Source: DATLFI01 sp035524895
Lineage (GTDB): Bacteria > Acidobacteriota > Thermoanaerobaculia > Multivoradales > Multivoraceae
Length of the DNA: 39,168 nucleotides
Reading direction: 5' to 3'
Assembly: GCA_035524895.1 (NCBI GenBank)
Contig: DATLFI010000058.1
Span: 1-39,168 of the forward strand
A program made the translations under genes and the position numbers. The notes beneath the pieces were generated by a model that saw only the letters and a list, made by a program, of their open reading frames with translations, had not been told where the DNA came from and made no database searches. Positions 23,244 to 31,326 of this stretch are shown piece after piece (positions within the stretch are counted from its first letter, which is position 1; every line of letters begins with the position of its first letter).

Positions 23244-23626
23244 TCGACACCAGCGTCTGCATCGACATCGAGCGAGCAACCCGATCCGCGAGCTTGCTCG
23301 AGCGAACGAACCAGCCCATCTTTCTCGCTGCGATCACGGCCTCCGAGCTCCTGCATGGGGTCGAGCGCGCTGACAGTGTTGATCGTCGAGCGCGTCGCGC
23401 AGCGTTCGTGGAGCGCATTCTCGATGTCGTTCCCATCCTGCCCTTCGACCTCGATGTCGCGCGCGTGCACGCTCAGATCTGGGCGACGCTGGTCGATCGC
23501 GGCGAGGTGATCGGATCTCACGACTTGATGATCGCCGCGACCGCCGTCTGTCATGACCTGTCTCTCCTCACCAACAATGGCCGCGATTTTCGTCGCGGCG
23601 ACGGCTTGAGTCTCGAGTCGGCTTAG
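23231..23626 (+). CDS. VapC-type PIN-domain toxin
   Basis: The product is 131 residues, a PIN-domain ribonuclease of the VapC group. Acidic metal-binding residues are in place: LIDTSVCIDIER near the N-terminus (first Asp), TASELLHGVERA (Glu), and IGSHDLMIAATAV (Asp of the D.(M/L)IAA motif), followed by LLTNNGRDFRR (the T.N..DF segment). It would cleave RNA, typically initiator tRNA or rRNA, when freed from the antitoxin. The GTG at 23231 lies within the last codons of the antitoxin gene (13-base overlap), so translation is coupled. Nothing suggests inactivation. Confidence 0.9.
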   Translation: MALLIDTSVCIDIERATRSASLLERTNQPIFLAAITASELLHGVERADSVDRRARRAAFVERILDVVPILPFDLDVARVHAQIWATLVDRGEVIGSHDLMIAATAVCHDLSLLTNNGRDFRRGDGLSLESA

Positions 23627-23749
23627 CCTCGATGCTCGCTCACCTATCCCGCCTCGGCGGTGCCGGAAGAGGTGCCAGGGCAGCGCCCGCGCCAGCACGC
23701 CGACCAAGATTCCCGGCCGGCGCGGCGCGGGGCCGGCCGCCGGGTGGCG

Positions 23750-24466
23750 TCACTCGGCGCGAAGGTGTCGCACCGGATCGGCGCGCAGCGCGCGCTGCGC
23801 GGGCAGCCAGGTCGCGGCGAGCGCGGCGATCACCAGCAGCGCCGTGACTGCGCACCAGGTCGGCAGGTGCCCGGGCGAGGTGCCGTGCAGGCGGCTGGCG
23901 AGGTTCTGCACCAGGACGGTGCCCGCGCCGATGCCACCGGCCACGCCGAGCGCAATCCAGCGCGCGCTGTCGGCGAGGAACAGCCGCACGATCGCTTCGG
24001 GCTGTGCGCCTAGGGCGGTGCGGATCGCCATCTCGGGCAGCCGTTGGCCGACGGCATGCGCGACCACTCCGTAGAGGCCGACCATCCCGAGCAGCAGGCC
24101 GAACAGCGCCAGGCCGCCGAGCAGCGCAGCGAGGAAGCGGCCTTGTGCCAGCTCGTCGCCGACCACCTCGCGCACCTCGGCGGCGATGCCGACGATGCTG
24201 TGCCATCGCGGCTCGGGCTGCGCCTGGTCCGAGGCCCAGGCCGGCGCCGTCGCGCGCAGCCGCGCGCCGAGCGCGCTGCCTTCCGGAAAGAGCTGCCGCG
24301 CCAGGTCGGCGCTGACGATCGCGACGGAGGGGCTTTCGAGGCGGTCGAAGTCGTCGAAGCCGCGCCCCTCGTGCAGCGCGATGCCGCGCCAGGCGGCGGT
24401 AGAGGCGTGGAAGAGCGCCCCTTGAGGGTTGACGAGTTCCTGTAGATTCCTTAGTCTTCGTTTCAA
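23750..24466 (-). pseudogene. ADOP-type ABC permease relic
   Basis: The minus strand encodes 238 residues that match only the second half of an acidobacterial-type orphan MacB/FtsX permease. It starts with an unrelated-looking, AT-richer N-terminus and joins an extracellular segment (ALHEGRGFDDFDRLESPSVA, LARQLFPEGSALGARLR) that is cut after IVGIAAEVREV. It then jumps straight to the first helix of the C-terminal FtsX domain (RFLAALLGGLALFGLLLGMV, GLYGVVAHAVGQR) and ends with the usual ALRADPVRHLRAE. About 60 residues usually found between the two are missing, as is the whole N-terminal half. Compare the intact homologue at 28838-31294. It is a collapsed pseudogene. Confidence 0.75.
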
Positions 24467-24697
24467 GATTCAGACAGCTTCCGGAGATTCCTCGGCAAGA
24501 TTTCGGCTAAAGGCCTGGTGGCAGACCCTCGGTCTGTCGCGACTGTCGCGCGGCCGTCCGGTTCGTGCGGGGTCCGTCGGCCCGTGAGCTGCGTTAGCCA
24601 ACGCCCGGCTTCACGCCGACACGTCAAAGCGGCTACCGCCGCTGCCGAGAGATGATCGCAGGCAGCTAGCAGACCCACGTCACCCAAGGAGCTCGAA
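24467..24697. other. Intergenic region with small hairpin
   Basis: This 231-base stretch separates the divergent ADOP relic and the QELGH protein. It begins AT-richer than its surroundings (24430-24515), suggesting different origin. CAGACC-CTC-GGTCTG at 24522-24536 is a perfect 6-bp hairpin. I see no tRNA, riboswitch or convincing promoter. Confidence 0.4.
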
Positions 24698-25495
24698 ATG
24701 AAGAAACTCGTCTTCGCCGGCGCAGTGTTGTGTCTCTTCGCCGGCTCCAGCCTCGCGGACCATTCGTGGAGCACCTACCATTGGGCCCGCACCACATCCT
24801 CGTTCGACCTGACAATCGTCAACAGCACCACGACCGACTGGGACCCCTATGTCGCCCAGGCCGTGGCCGACTGGTCCAGCTCGAGCGTTCTCAATATGGG
24901 GGAGGTGGAAGGCGACACCTCCAGCAAGACGCGCCGCCAGTGCAACGCGCCGGCAGGCCAGGTTCGGATCTGCAACCTGGGGTACGGTCAGAACGGCTGG
25001 CTCGGCATCGCCGGCATCTCGATCGACACCAATGGCCACATCGTCTCCGGCTACACCAAGCTGAACGACACCTACTTCTCCTGGGACTACTACAACACCC
25101 CCCAGTGGAAGCAGAGCGTGACCTGCCAGGAGCTGGGTCACAACATCGGCCTCGACCACCAGGACGAGGACTTCAACAACCAGTCGCTGTTCTCGTGCAT
25201 GGACTACCAGGATCCGCCCTTCGAGTACCCCAACGCCCACGACTATGAACAGCTCGAGGCGATCTACGGGCACACCGACTCGTACGACTCGTATTCAACG
25301 GGCGACGGCGGTGGTGGCGGTGGCAGTGGCTGCAACGCCCCTCCGGGCAAGGGCTGCAATGCCAACACCGGCAACAACGGCGACATCGGCTGGGGCATGT
25401 CGCTCGGGCGTCGCGGCCAGGTCGAGACGTTCGTTCGCATCGATCCGGATGGCACCACGCACCTCACCTTCGTGACCTGGGTCAAGGGTCACTGA
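24698..25495 (+). CDS. Exported zincin-like protein with QELGH in place of HELGH
   Basis: The product is 265 residues with a signal peptide (MKKLVFAGAVLCLFAGSSLA). The central domain resembles matrixin-like metallopeptidases: CQELGHNIGLDHQDEDFNNQ aligns with the HExxHxxGxxH zinc motif and SCMDYQ with the Met-turn (Met168). The first zinc ligand is glutamine (Gln144), while Glu145, His148, Gly151 and His154 are kept. I associate the CQE(V/L)GH..GLDHQDE pattern with other bacterial proteins, so the glutamine may be a family trait; activity is then uncertain. After a Gly/Ser linker (GGGGGGSG) a small cysteine-containing domain follows. The ATG has GGAGCTCGAA just upstream, and a terminator follows the gene. 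Confidence 0.8.
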   Translation: MKKLVFAGAVLCLFAGSSLADHSWSTYHWARTTSSFDLTIVNSTTTDWDPYVAQAVADWSSSSVLNMGEVEGDTSSKTRRQCNAPAGQVRICNLGYGQNGWLGIAGISIDTNGHIVSGYTKLNDTYFSWDYYNTPQWKQSVTCQELGHNIGLDHQDEDFNNQSLFSCMDYQDPPFEYPNAHDYEQLEAIYGHTDSYDSYSTGDGGGGGGSGCNAPPGKGCNANTGNNGDIGWGMSLGRRGQVETFVRIDPDGTTHLTFVTWVKGH

Positions 25496-25517
25496 GTTCG
25501 GGCGCGGGTCGGAGATC

Positions 25518-25537
25518 GGCGGTCCGCCATTTTTTTT
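25518..25537 (+). terminator. Rho-independent terminator after the QELGH gene
   Basis: GGCGGTCCGCC forms a short GC hairpin (4-bp stem, 3-base loop) followed at once by ATTTTTTTT (eight T at 25530-25537), 23 bases after the stop codon. The T-run is striking in this GC-rich DNA. Flanking GGGCGCGGG (25500) and CCCGCGCCC (25543-25551) may form a larger alternative stem. Confidence 0.7.
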
Positions 25538-25644
25538 CGGGCGCCCGCGCCCGCCTCGCCGCCGATGCCTCGGGTCAGGACGGTGGCCTCGTCGTCTCCC
25601 CCTCGGGTGGCGGCGAGGCCTCTTCGTTTAGGGAGCCAATCGCT

Positions 25645-25670
25645 CGGAAGTGGCCTTCGGAAGTGGCCTC
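25645..25670. repeat. Tandem 13-bp direct repeat
   Basis: CGGAAGTGGCCTT at 25645-25657 is followed immediately by CGGAAGTGGCCTC at 25658-25670, with 12 of 13 bases identical. It ends at the stop codon of the minus-strand gene at 25669, so it lies just past that gene's 3' end. It is probably a slippage duplication. Confidence 0.6.
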
Positions 25671-26196
25671 AGTGGGCGATCCGCCAGGTTCCGTCCTGGA
25701 GCTCGAACGGCAAGCTGGTGGTCGTCGAGGTGAACGTCGAGCTGCCGTCGGCGTTGGTCGAGCTTTCGCTCGTGACGACGTTCAGGTAGGCCCGTTCGCC
25801 GGCGAAGGTGAGCTGACCGCCGGAGCGGATCTGCTCCGCGAACGCGGCTGCCGTCGGCATGTGGCGGCGACGAAACTCGTCGCTTTCCTTGCGTTCGGCA
25901 GCCGACTCAGCAGCCCGTTTCGCGCGTGCCGGCCCGGACAGGAGCTCGATTGCGGCTCCCAGGTCTCCCGCTTCGAGCCGGCTCGCGTACTCCAGCGCGA
26001 GCCTTCCGATCTCGTGGTCGAGGATCGCGGTGCCGCGGACCGGCGGCTCGGTCTCGACCGGCGGAGGCTCGAAGGTCATCGGTCCGCCCGTGACGCTCCA
26101 GCGATCGTCCTCGAGCGTGACGAAGGCCATCGCGGACACCCCATCGTCCGGTGTCGGGATGCGTAGCGTCCCCGTGTCGCCGTAGATAGTGAGCAC
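25669..26196 (-). CDS. Hypothetical protein, probably 5'-truncated
   Basis: About 175 residues of unrecognised family. From a GTG at 26196 it reads VLTIYGDTGTLRIPTPDDGV, SAMAFVTLEDDRWSVTGGPM, LDHEIGRLALEYASRLEAGD (a helical pair), a basic AKRAAESAAERKESDEFRRR helix, and ends FELQDGTWRIAH, like the conserved end of NTF2-like or lumazine-type domains (the DGTWRI motif). There is no signal peptide, no clear ribosome-binding site, and protein-like sequence continues slightly upstream (FDPHRHRRIG) until about 26215, where a glycine-rich gene starts on the other strand. So the N-terminus is probably missing and the gene may be a fragment of a longer protein. Confidence 0.45.
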   Translation of the reverse strand: MLTIYGDTGTLRIPTPDDGVSAMAFVTLEDDRWSVTGGPMTFEPPPVETEPPVRGTAILDHEIGRLALEYASRLEAGDLGAAIELLSGPARAKRAAESAAERKESDEFRRRHMPTAAAFAEQIRSGGQLTFAGERAYLNVVTSESSTNADGSSTFTSTTTSLPFELQDGTWRIAH

Positions 26197-26276
26197 ACCG
26201 ATCCGCCGATGCCGATGGGGGTCAAAGCTTTCGTCAGTCGGGCCGGAGCCGCGGTGGCGGTGGAGGCAGCGGCTTC

Positions 26277-26777
26277 GTGTCAGGCGCGACGCTCGTGGTC
26301 GAGCCGGGCGAGTCCCTGACGATCGATATCGGTGCCGGCGGTCAGGGAGGCGCCGTCGGAGAGCCCGGAGGTGACGGCGAGACGAGCCGGCTTGCCTCCG
26401 ACGACCGGCCTTGGAAGTTGGAGGCCGCGGGCGAAGGCGGCGGCCTTTACCTCTTCGGCTGGGGAGGCGGGGGATGGTACGGCGGCGGCGGTGGCGACGC
26501 CGACGGCGGGATTGGGTTCCAGGGTGATGGCGGAAACGGCGGCGCAGAAGGCGGGGCTGGCGCCTCGGGTGGGGATGGCGGTGGATTGCTCGGCGGTGGC
26601 GGCGGCGGAGGTCCTGGCGGTGGCCAAGGGGGTGCAGAGGCCCAGAATGGCGAGGCCGCTTTCCAGCCTGGAAGCGGCGGGGGTGGCGGCGGCTCGGGCG
26701 GCGGCGCGGGAGGGAATGGAGCCGACGGCTCGGTGTTGATTCGCTGGGTGGGTCCACCGGCGATCGGCTCCCCCTGA
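26277..26777 (+). CDS. Glycine-rich protein, probably 5'-truncated
   Basis: The product from GTG 26277 is 166 residues, nearly half glycine. It opens GATLVVEPGESLTIDIGAGG, the usual N-terminal strand of glycine-rich (PE_PGRS/fibroin-like) bacterial proteins, then has long GG.GG tracts and closes with GADGSVLIRWVG, the matching C-terminal strand. Similar proteins are exported and bear a signal peptide and an initial VPxGVT-type strand; those are lacking here, although the frame is open and glycine-rich (RGGGGGSGF) back to about 26210. It abuts the oppositely oriented fragment ending at 26196. Both seem cut at the same junction. Function unknown. Confidence 0.5.
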   Translation: MSGATLVVEPGESLTIDIGAGGQGGAVGEPGGDGETSRLASDDRPWKLEAAGEGGGLYLFGWGGGGWYGGGGGDADGGIGFQGDGGNGGAEGGAGASGGDGGGLLGGGGGGGPGGGQGGAEAQNGEAAFQPGSGGGGGGSGGGAGGNGADGSVLIRWVGPPAIGSP

Positions 26778-26887
26778 GTGCATCGTGGAACGGGGCTGAC
26801 CGGCTCGGACCGCGCAGCTCAGCCGGCGGGAACGCAGCGCGGCGCGTGGGCTGGCATCGAATCGTCCCGTCCACAGCCAGTAGAACC

Positions 26888-26938
26888 CTTGACCCGGCCG
26901 GAGCGCGACGAATGAGTCGAGTTTCCGGCCCGGTCAAG
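26888..26938. repeat. Long inverted repeat, possible bidirectional hairpin
   Basis: CTTGACCCGGCCGGA (26888-26902) and TCCGGCCCGGTCAAG (26924-26938) are complementary over 14 of 15 bases with a 21-base loop. It lies between the end of the glycine-rich gene (26777) and the next gene (27046). No T-run follows, so it may be a Rho-dependent terminator, a REP-like element or an mRNA-stability hairpin. Confidence 0.55.
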
Positions 26939-26994
26939 TGACCGCCGTGGGCCGAAGGCACGCCGGGACGCAGACCCGGCCGGGCCGGAGGCCC

Positions 26995-27002
26995 GCTAGA
27001 AT
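26995..27002 (+). promoter_or_regulatory. Candidate extended -10 element GCTAGAAT
   Basis: TAGAAT preceded by GC is close to the sigma-70 -10 consensus and lies 44 bases before the ATG at 27046. No convincing -35 is seen 17 bases upstream in this GC-rich stretch. It shares the GCTA start with candidates at 13720, 32741 and 34812. Confidence 0.4.
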
Positions 27003-27045
27003 CTGAGGCAATCACCACGACACCGCGTCGTCTCAGGAGCGGCGA

Positions 27046-28746
27046 ATGACCTGCACCGCCCGGCTCGCCTTCCTGGCCTCAATGGCAGCGCTGCCCTTGG
27101 CGGCGGTCCCCGCGACCGCTGCGCCCGACTGCGGCGACGGTTGGCGCCGCTTCGACGCCGCGGCCTCGACGCTCTACACCCGCTCCTCGGACCGAGTGGC
27201 GCGGCGGCTGGCGGGCGACCTCGACTCGTTCCAGGCGTACCTCGCGGGGCTGGGTCCGAGCGGGCGTTTCGTGTCGCCGATCCCGATCGTGGTGGTGGCG
27301 CTGCGCGGCGAGCGCGAGATCGAGGCGCTGCTGCGCCCCGGCACGCACACGCCGCAGACGCGGCTCGGCGGGATGTTCCTGCCGGGCGACGACAGCAGTT
27401 TCGTGGTGCTCGACTCGACGCTCGACGCCGAGCTGGGCGTCGGCGACGTGGTGTACCACGAGCTGGTGCACCTGTACCTGCGCCACAACCTGCCGCAGGC
27501 GCCGCGCTGGCTGCAGGAAGGCATGGCGGAATTCTTCTCGACCTTCCAGCGTCGCGGCGACGAGGTGGTGGTGGGCCGGACGATCGAGCGACACCTGCGC
27601 TGGCTCGCCTCGAACAGCCTGGCGCCGATGGCGGAGCTGCTCGGTGCGCGCCCGATCTCGGGCGGGGAGTCGACCCGTACCGGGGTGGTCTACGCCCAGT
27701 CCTGGCTGTTCGTGCACTACCTGCTGACCGGCGGCGAGCCGACCCGCCTACAGCTCGCCCGCTTCCTGGAGGCGCTGCGCGACCACCAGCCGGTGGTGAC
27801 GGCGTTCTCGAACGCCTTCGAGATGTCGATCGGGGATATGACGCCGACGCTGAACCGTTACCTGCGCGGCGGCCGCTTCGGCTTCTACCGGATCCCAGCG
27901 GGCGAGCCGGAGGGTGCTCTGTCGGTCACCGCGGCCGACCCGGCAGAGGCCTGTGCGCAGCTCGCGGAGCTGCTGGCCGCGATGCCGGCGCGCGCGGAGG
28001 ACGCGCGTGCTCATTACGAGCGTACGCTCGAGCTGCAGGCGGACCATCCGCTCGCGCTCTCGGGTCTCGGCCGGATGACCGCGCTGTAAGGGCGGCGTGA
28101 GGAGGGCCTGGCGCTCCTCGAACGCGCCGTCGCCGGCAAACCCGAGCACCACCTGCCCTGGTACCGCTACGGGGTCGCACTGCTCGACCGGCTGCCCCGC
28201 GCGATCGCCGCGTCTCTCGATACCGAGCAGCAGGCACGTCTCGACGCCGCGCGCGAAGCGCTCGGCGAGGCGATCCGCCGGCGCCCGGACTTCGGGCCGG
28301 CCTTCGCGGCGCTCGGCCGCAGCCACCTGCTCGACCTCGCGACGCCGACCACCGGGCTCGCCGCGTCGACCCGCGCGGCCACCTTGATGCCGTACCGCGC
28401 CGACGTGCTCGAGGAGCTGGCCATGCTGAGCGCGGCGTCGGGCGCCTACGCTCGCGCCTTCGCGGTGGCCGAGACACGCCTCGCCGAGCTCGGCACCGTC
28501 GCCCAGGTACGCAGCGCCAAGGAGCGCGTCACCGAGCTCGTGCTCCGCCACGCCGGCGACGCGCTAGCGCGCGGCGACCTCGACGCGGCGCGTGAGGCGG
28601 TGCGGGTGATCGACGAACGCTGGGCCGGCGCGCCGCCGACCGCGCTCGAGGCAGGCGTGGCGTCGTTGCGCGAGGCGGTGGCGCAGACCGGCGCCGAGAG
28701 CGACGCCGAAGACACACAGGCACCGGACGGGGACCCGCCGCGCTGA
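27046..28746 (+). pseudogene. Exported HExxH peptidase-like/TPR protein, interrupted by one stop
   Basis: The frame encodes 567 codons with a single TAA at 28087-28089. Upstream part (347 residues): signal peptide (LAFLASMAALPLAAVPATAA), and a gluzincin-like domain with HELVHLYLR (His138, Glu139, His142) and RWLQEGMAEFF (candidate third ligand Glu158 or Glu162), close to DUF1570-type peptidases. It ends in a TPR-like AHYERTLELQADHPLALSGL. Downstream of the stop the same frame continues GRREEGLALLERAVAGKPEH and further TPR-like helices to 28746. The split falls within one TPR unit, so this was one protein of about 566 residues with a nonsense change. The N-terminal part could still be made; a sequencing error or suppression is possible. 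Confidence 0.75.
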
Positions 28747-28837
28747 GCTGGGGGCGAGCCGTCAGGCATCTTCCCCAGCTGCGCCCGGCTCGCCCTCGCC
28801 GAGTAACCTGCCGGCCGCCAGGAGGGTCTTCGAGGAC

Positions 28838-31294
28838 ATGCACGGTCTGTTCGCCGATCTGTATTCTGGCGCCCGACAGCTACGGCGCCGGCCGGGGTTG
28901 ACCGCGGCGGCTGTGCTCGCGCTCGGGCTCGGCGTCGGCGCCAACGCGGCTCTGTTCTCGGTCTTCGCGACGGTGGTGCTCGAGCCGCCGCCCTATCCCG
29001 ATCCCGAGCGGCTGTTGCGGCTTTGGGCGCGTAACGACGCGAAGGCCATCCACGACAGCCGGGTGTCGCCGGTGGCGTTCGACGATCTGCGCGACCAGGC
29101 GGCGAGCTTCGAGCGCATCGCCGGCTGGTGGCGGCCCGAGCTCAACCTCACCGGGGACGAGGGCGAGCCACAGCGTGTGTCGGCGATCGACATGACTTCG
29201 GGCTTCTTCGACACGGTCGGCGTGCGGCCCGCGCTGGGAGACACCTTCGTCGAGGAGGACGAGCTCGCCTCCCCGATCACCAAGGTGGTGCTGTCGCATG
29301 CGCTGTGGCAGGAGCGCTTCGGCTTGGATCCGGTGCTGGTCGGACGCACGATCCAGCTCGACGGCCAGGGACACCAGGTGGTGGGCGTGATGCCGGCGGG
29401 CTTCGACTTCCCCCCGGGCGTGCAGGTCTATCGGCCGCTGGGCTGGGATGCCGGCCGGCACAGCCGAGCCGCGCGGTTCTTCGAGGTCGTGGCGCGTCTG
29501 CGCCAGGATGTACCGATCGAGGCGGCGCGCGCCGAGGTCGCGAGGTTCGTGGAGCGCTGGCAGCAGGAGTTCCCGGACAGCAACGCCGGCTGGACCCTCG
29601 ACCTGCCGCGCCTGCACGAGGACGAGGTCGGTGGCGTGCGGCAAGGGCTCGTGGTCTTGCTCGCGGCGGTTGCCGTGGTGCTGCTCATCGCGTGCGTGAA
29701 CGTCGCGGGACTGCTGATCGCGCACGGCTCGGTGCGCGAGCGGGAGGTATCGCTGCGCTTCGCACTCGGCGCCGGCCGCGGTCGGCTGGTGCGGCAGTTC
29801 CTGGCCGAGGGTCTGGTGCTCGCGGCGCTCGGCGGTCTCGCGGGCTGCGCTTTTGCGGTCCTCGGTGTGCGCGCCCTGGTGGCGGCTGCTCCCGCTGCGC
29901 TGCCACGCGTCGAGCAGGTCCGTGTCGATCCGCTCCTGCTCGGCACCGCTCTCGGCCTGGCGTTGCTCTCGACCCTGCTGTTCGCGCTCGTCCCCGCGTT
30001 GCGCAACGCGGGCCGCTCGCTACATACCTCGCTCCAGGAGGGAGGGCGCGGCAGCTCGCGCGGCCGTCGCGGCGTGGAGCTGCGCAGCGCACTGGTGGTG
30101 CTCGAGCTCGCGCTCGCGGTGTCGCTGCTGGTGGCGGCGGGGCTGCTGCTGCGGAGCTTCGGCCACCTCCTCGCGGTCGACGTGGGTGCGCGCGCCGAGC
30201 GGGCGCTGCTCTTCGACCTCCAGCTCCCGCGCGCCACCTACCCCGACTACGCCGCGGTCAACGACTTCTACCTGCGCGCGCTCGAGCGACTCGAGACCGT
30301 GCCCGACATCGACGGGGTCGCCGCGGCTGCGTTCCTGCCGCTCGAGGAAGGATGGCGCTGTGACTTTTCGGTGCTGGGTCGGCCCGCGGTGGACAGCCGC
30401 GAGGAGCCCGAGGCGCAGTATCGGCCGGTCGGCGAGTCGTGGTTCCGCGCGCTCGGGATCCCGGTGCTCGAGGGGCGAGGCTTCGAGCCGACCGACCGCG
30501 CCGATAGGCCCGGCGTGGTCGCGGTCAACCGGTCCGCCGCTCGGCGGTACTGGGGCGAGACCTCGCCGGTCGGGGAGCGGGTGGCCCTGAGCTGTCGCAC
30601 CTTCGGTCCCCTCGGCGCGATCCTGGTCGACCCGCTCGAGGCCGAGGTGGTCGGCGTGGTCGGCGACGTGAAGAACAACCGACTCGAGGCGCCGGCCGAG
30701 CCTGCGCTCTACTTCCCGATCCGACAGTTCGGGTATCGCAACATGAGCCTCCTGGTGCGCACGACCGGCCGGGACGCGACGTCGCTGGTCGAGCCGGTGA
30801 AGGCGGCGCTGTGGGAGCTCGACCCTTCGCTGCCGCTCTCGCGTCTTCGCACCTTCGACGACCACCTCGCCGCCGCGACGGCACGCCGGCGCTTCGTGGT
30901 CGCGTTGCTCGGCTTCTTCGCCGGCACGGCGCTGGTGCTCGCGGCACTGGGCGTGCACGGCGTGCTGGCCGAGACGGTCGCCGCGCAGCGGCGCGAGCTG
31001 GGCGTGCGCACCGCCATGGGCGCGACTCCGCTCGGCTTGCTCTGGCTCGTCTTCCGCAGAGGCCTCTCCCTGGTCGGCGTCGGGCTGGTGGTGGGCCTGC
31101 TCGGCGCGCTCGCCGCGCGACGGCTGATCGCAAGCCAGCTCTACGGCGTCGGCGCCTTCGATCCGCTCTCGTTGGGCGGAGCGATCGCAGTGCTGGTCGC
31201 GGCCGCTTGCCTCGCGTGCTGGGCGCCCGCCGCGCGCGCGGCACGCACGGCACCGGCCGCGGTACTGCGCGGGGACTCGCGGACCTCGCGCTGA
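28838..31294 (+). CDS. ADOP-type ABC transporter permease (MacB/FtsX family)
   Basis: The product is 818 residues, an acidobacterial duplicated orphan permease. It has two FtsX-type modules: an N-terminal helix (AAVLALGLGVGANAALFSVF) and a MacB-like extracellular domain (SPVAFDDLRDQAASFERIAG, HALWQERFGLDPVLVGRTI), three helices with RFALGAGRGRLVRQFLAEGL, then a second helix plus extracellular domain (GRGFEPTDRADRPGVVAVN, EAEVVGVVGDVKNNRL) and a final three-helix block with LGVRTAMGATPLGLL. It carries no ATPase domain and none is adjacent, as is usual for the family. Substrate unknown; these proteins are thought to be mechanotransmission exporters or stress-related. The ATG follows GAGGAC. Confidence 0.9.
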   Translation: MHGLFADLYSGARQLRRRPGLTAAAVLALGLGVGANAALFSVFATVVLEPPPYPDPERLLRLWARNDAKAIHDSRVSPVAFDDLRDQAASFERIAGWWRPELNLTGDEGEPQRVSAIDMTSGFFDTVGVRPALGDTFVEEDELASPITKVVLSHALWQERFGLDPVLVGRTIQLDGQGHQVVGVMPAGFDFPPGVQVYRPLGWDAGRHSRAARFFEVVARLRQDVPIEAARAEVARFVERWQQEFPDSNAGWTLDLPRLHEDEVGGVRQGLVVLLAAVAVVLLIACVNVAGLLIAHGSVREREVSLRFALGAGRGRLVRQFLAEGLVLAALGGLAGCAFAVLGVRALVAAAPAALPRVEQVRVDPLLLGTALGLALLSTLLFALVPALRNAGRSLHTSLQEGGRGSSRGRRGVELRSALVVLELALAVSLLVAAGLLLRSFGHLLAVDVGARAERALLFDLQLPRATYPDYAAVNDFYLRALERLETVPDIDGVAAAAFLPLEEGWRCDFSVLGRPAVDSREEPEAQYRPVGESWFRALGIPVLEGRGFEPTDRADRPGVVAVNRSAARRYWGETSPVGERVALSCRTFGPLGAILVDPLEAEVVGVVGDVKNNRLEAPAEPALYFPIRQFGYRNMSLLVRTTGRDATSLVEPVKAALWELDPSLPLSRLRTFDDHLAAATARRRFVVALLGFFAGTALVLAALGVHGVLAETVAAQRRELGVRTAMGATPLGLLWLVFRRGLSLVGVGLVVGLLGALAARRLIASQLYGVGAFDPLSLGGAIAVLVAAACLACWAPAARAARTAPAAVLRGDSRTSR

Positions 31295-31326
31295 GGCTCA
31301 GGGCGTACAGCTCGCCACGGCACCAC

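Noticed and set aside
24467..24697. Possible small RNA or riboswitch
   Set aside because: Only a 6-bp hairpin is present; no conserved riboswitch core or terminator was seen.
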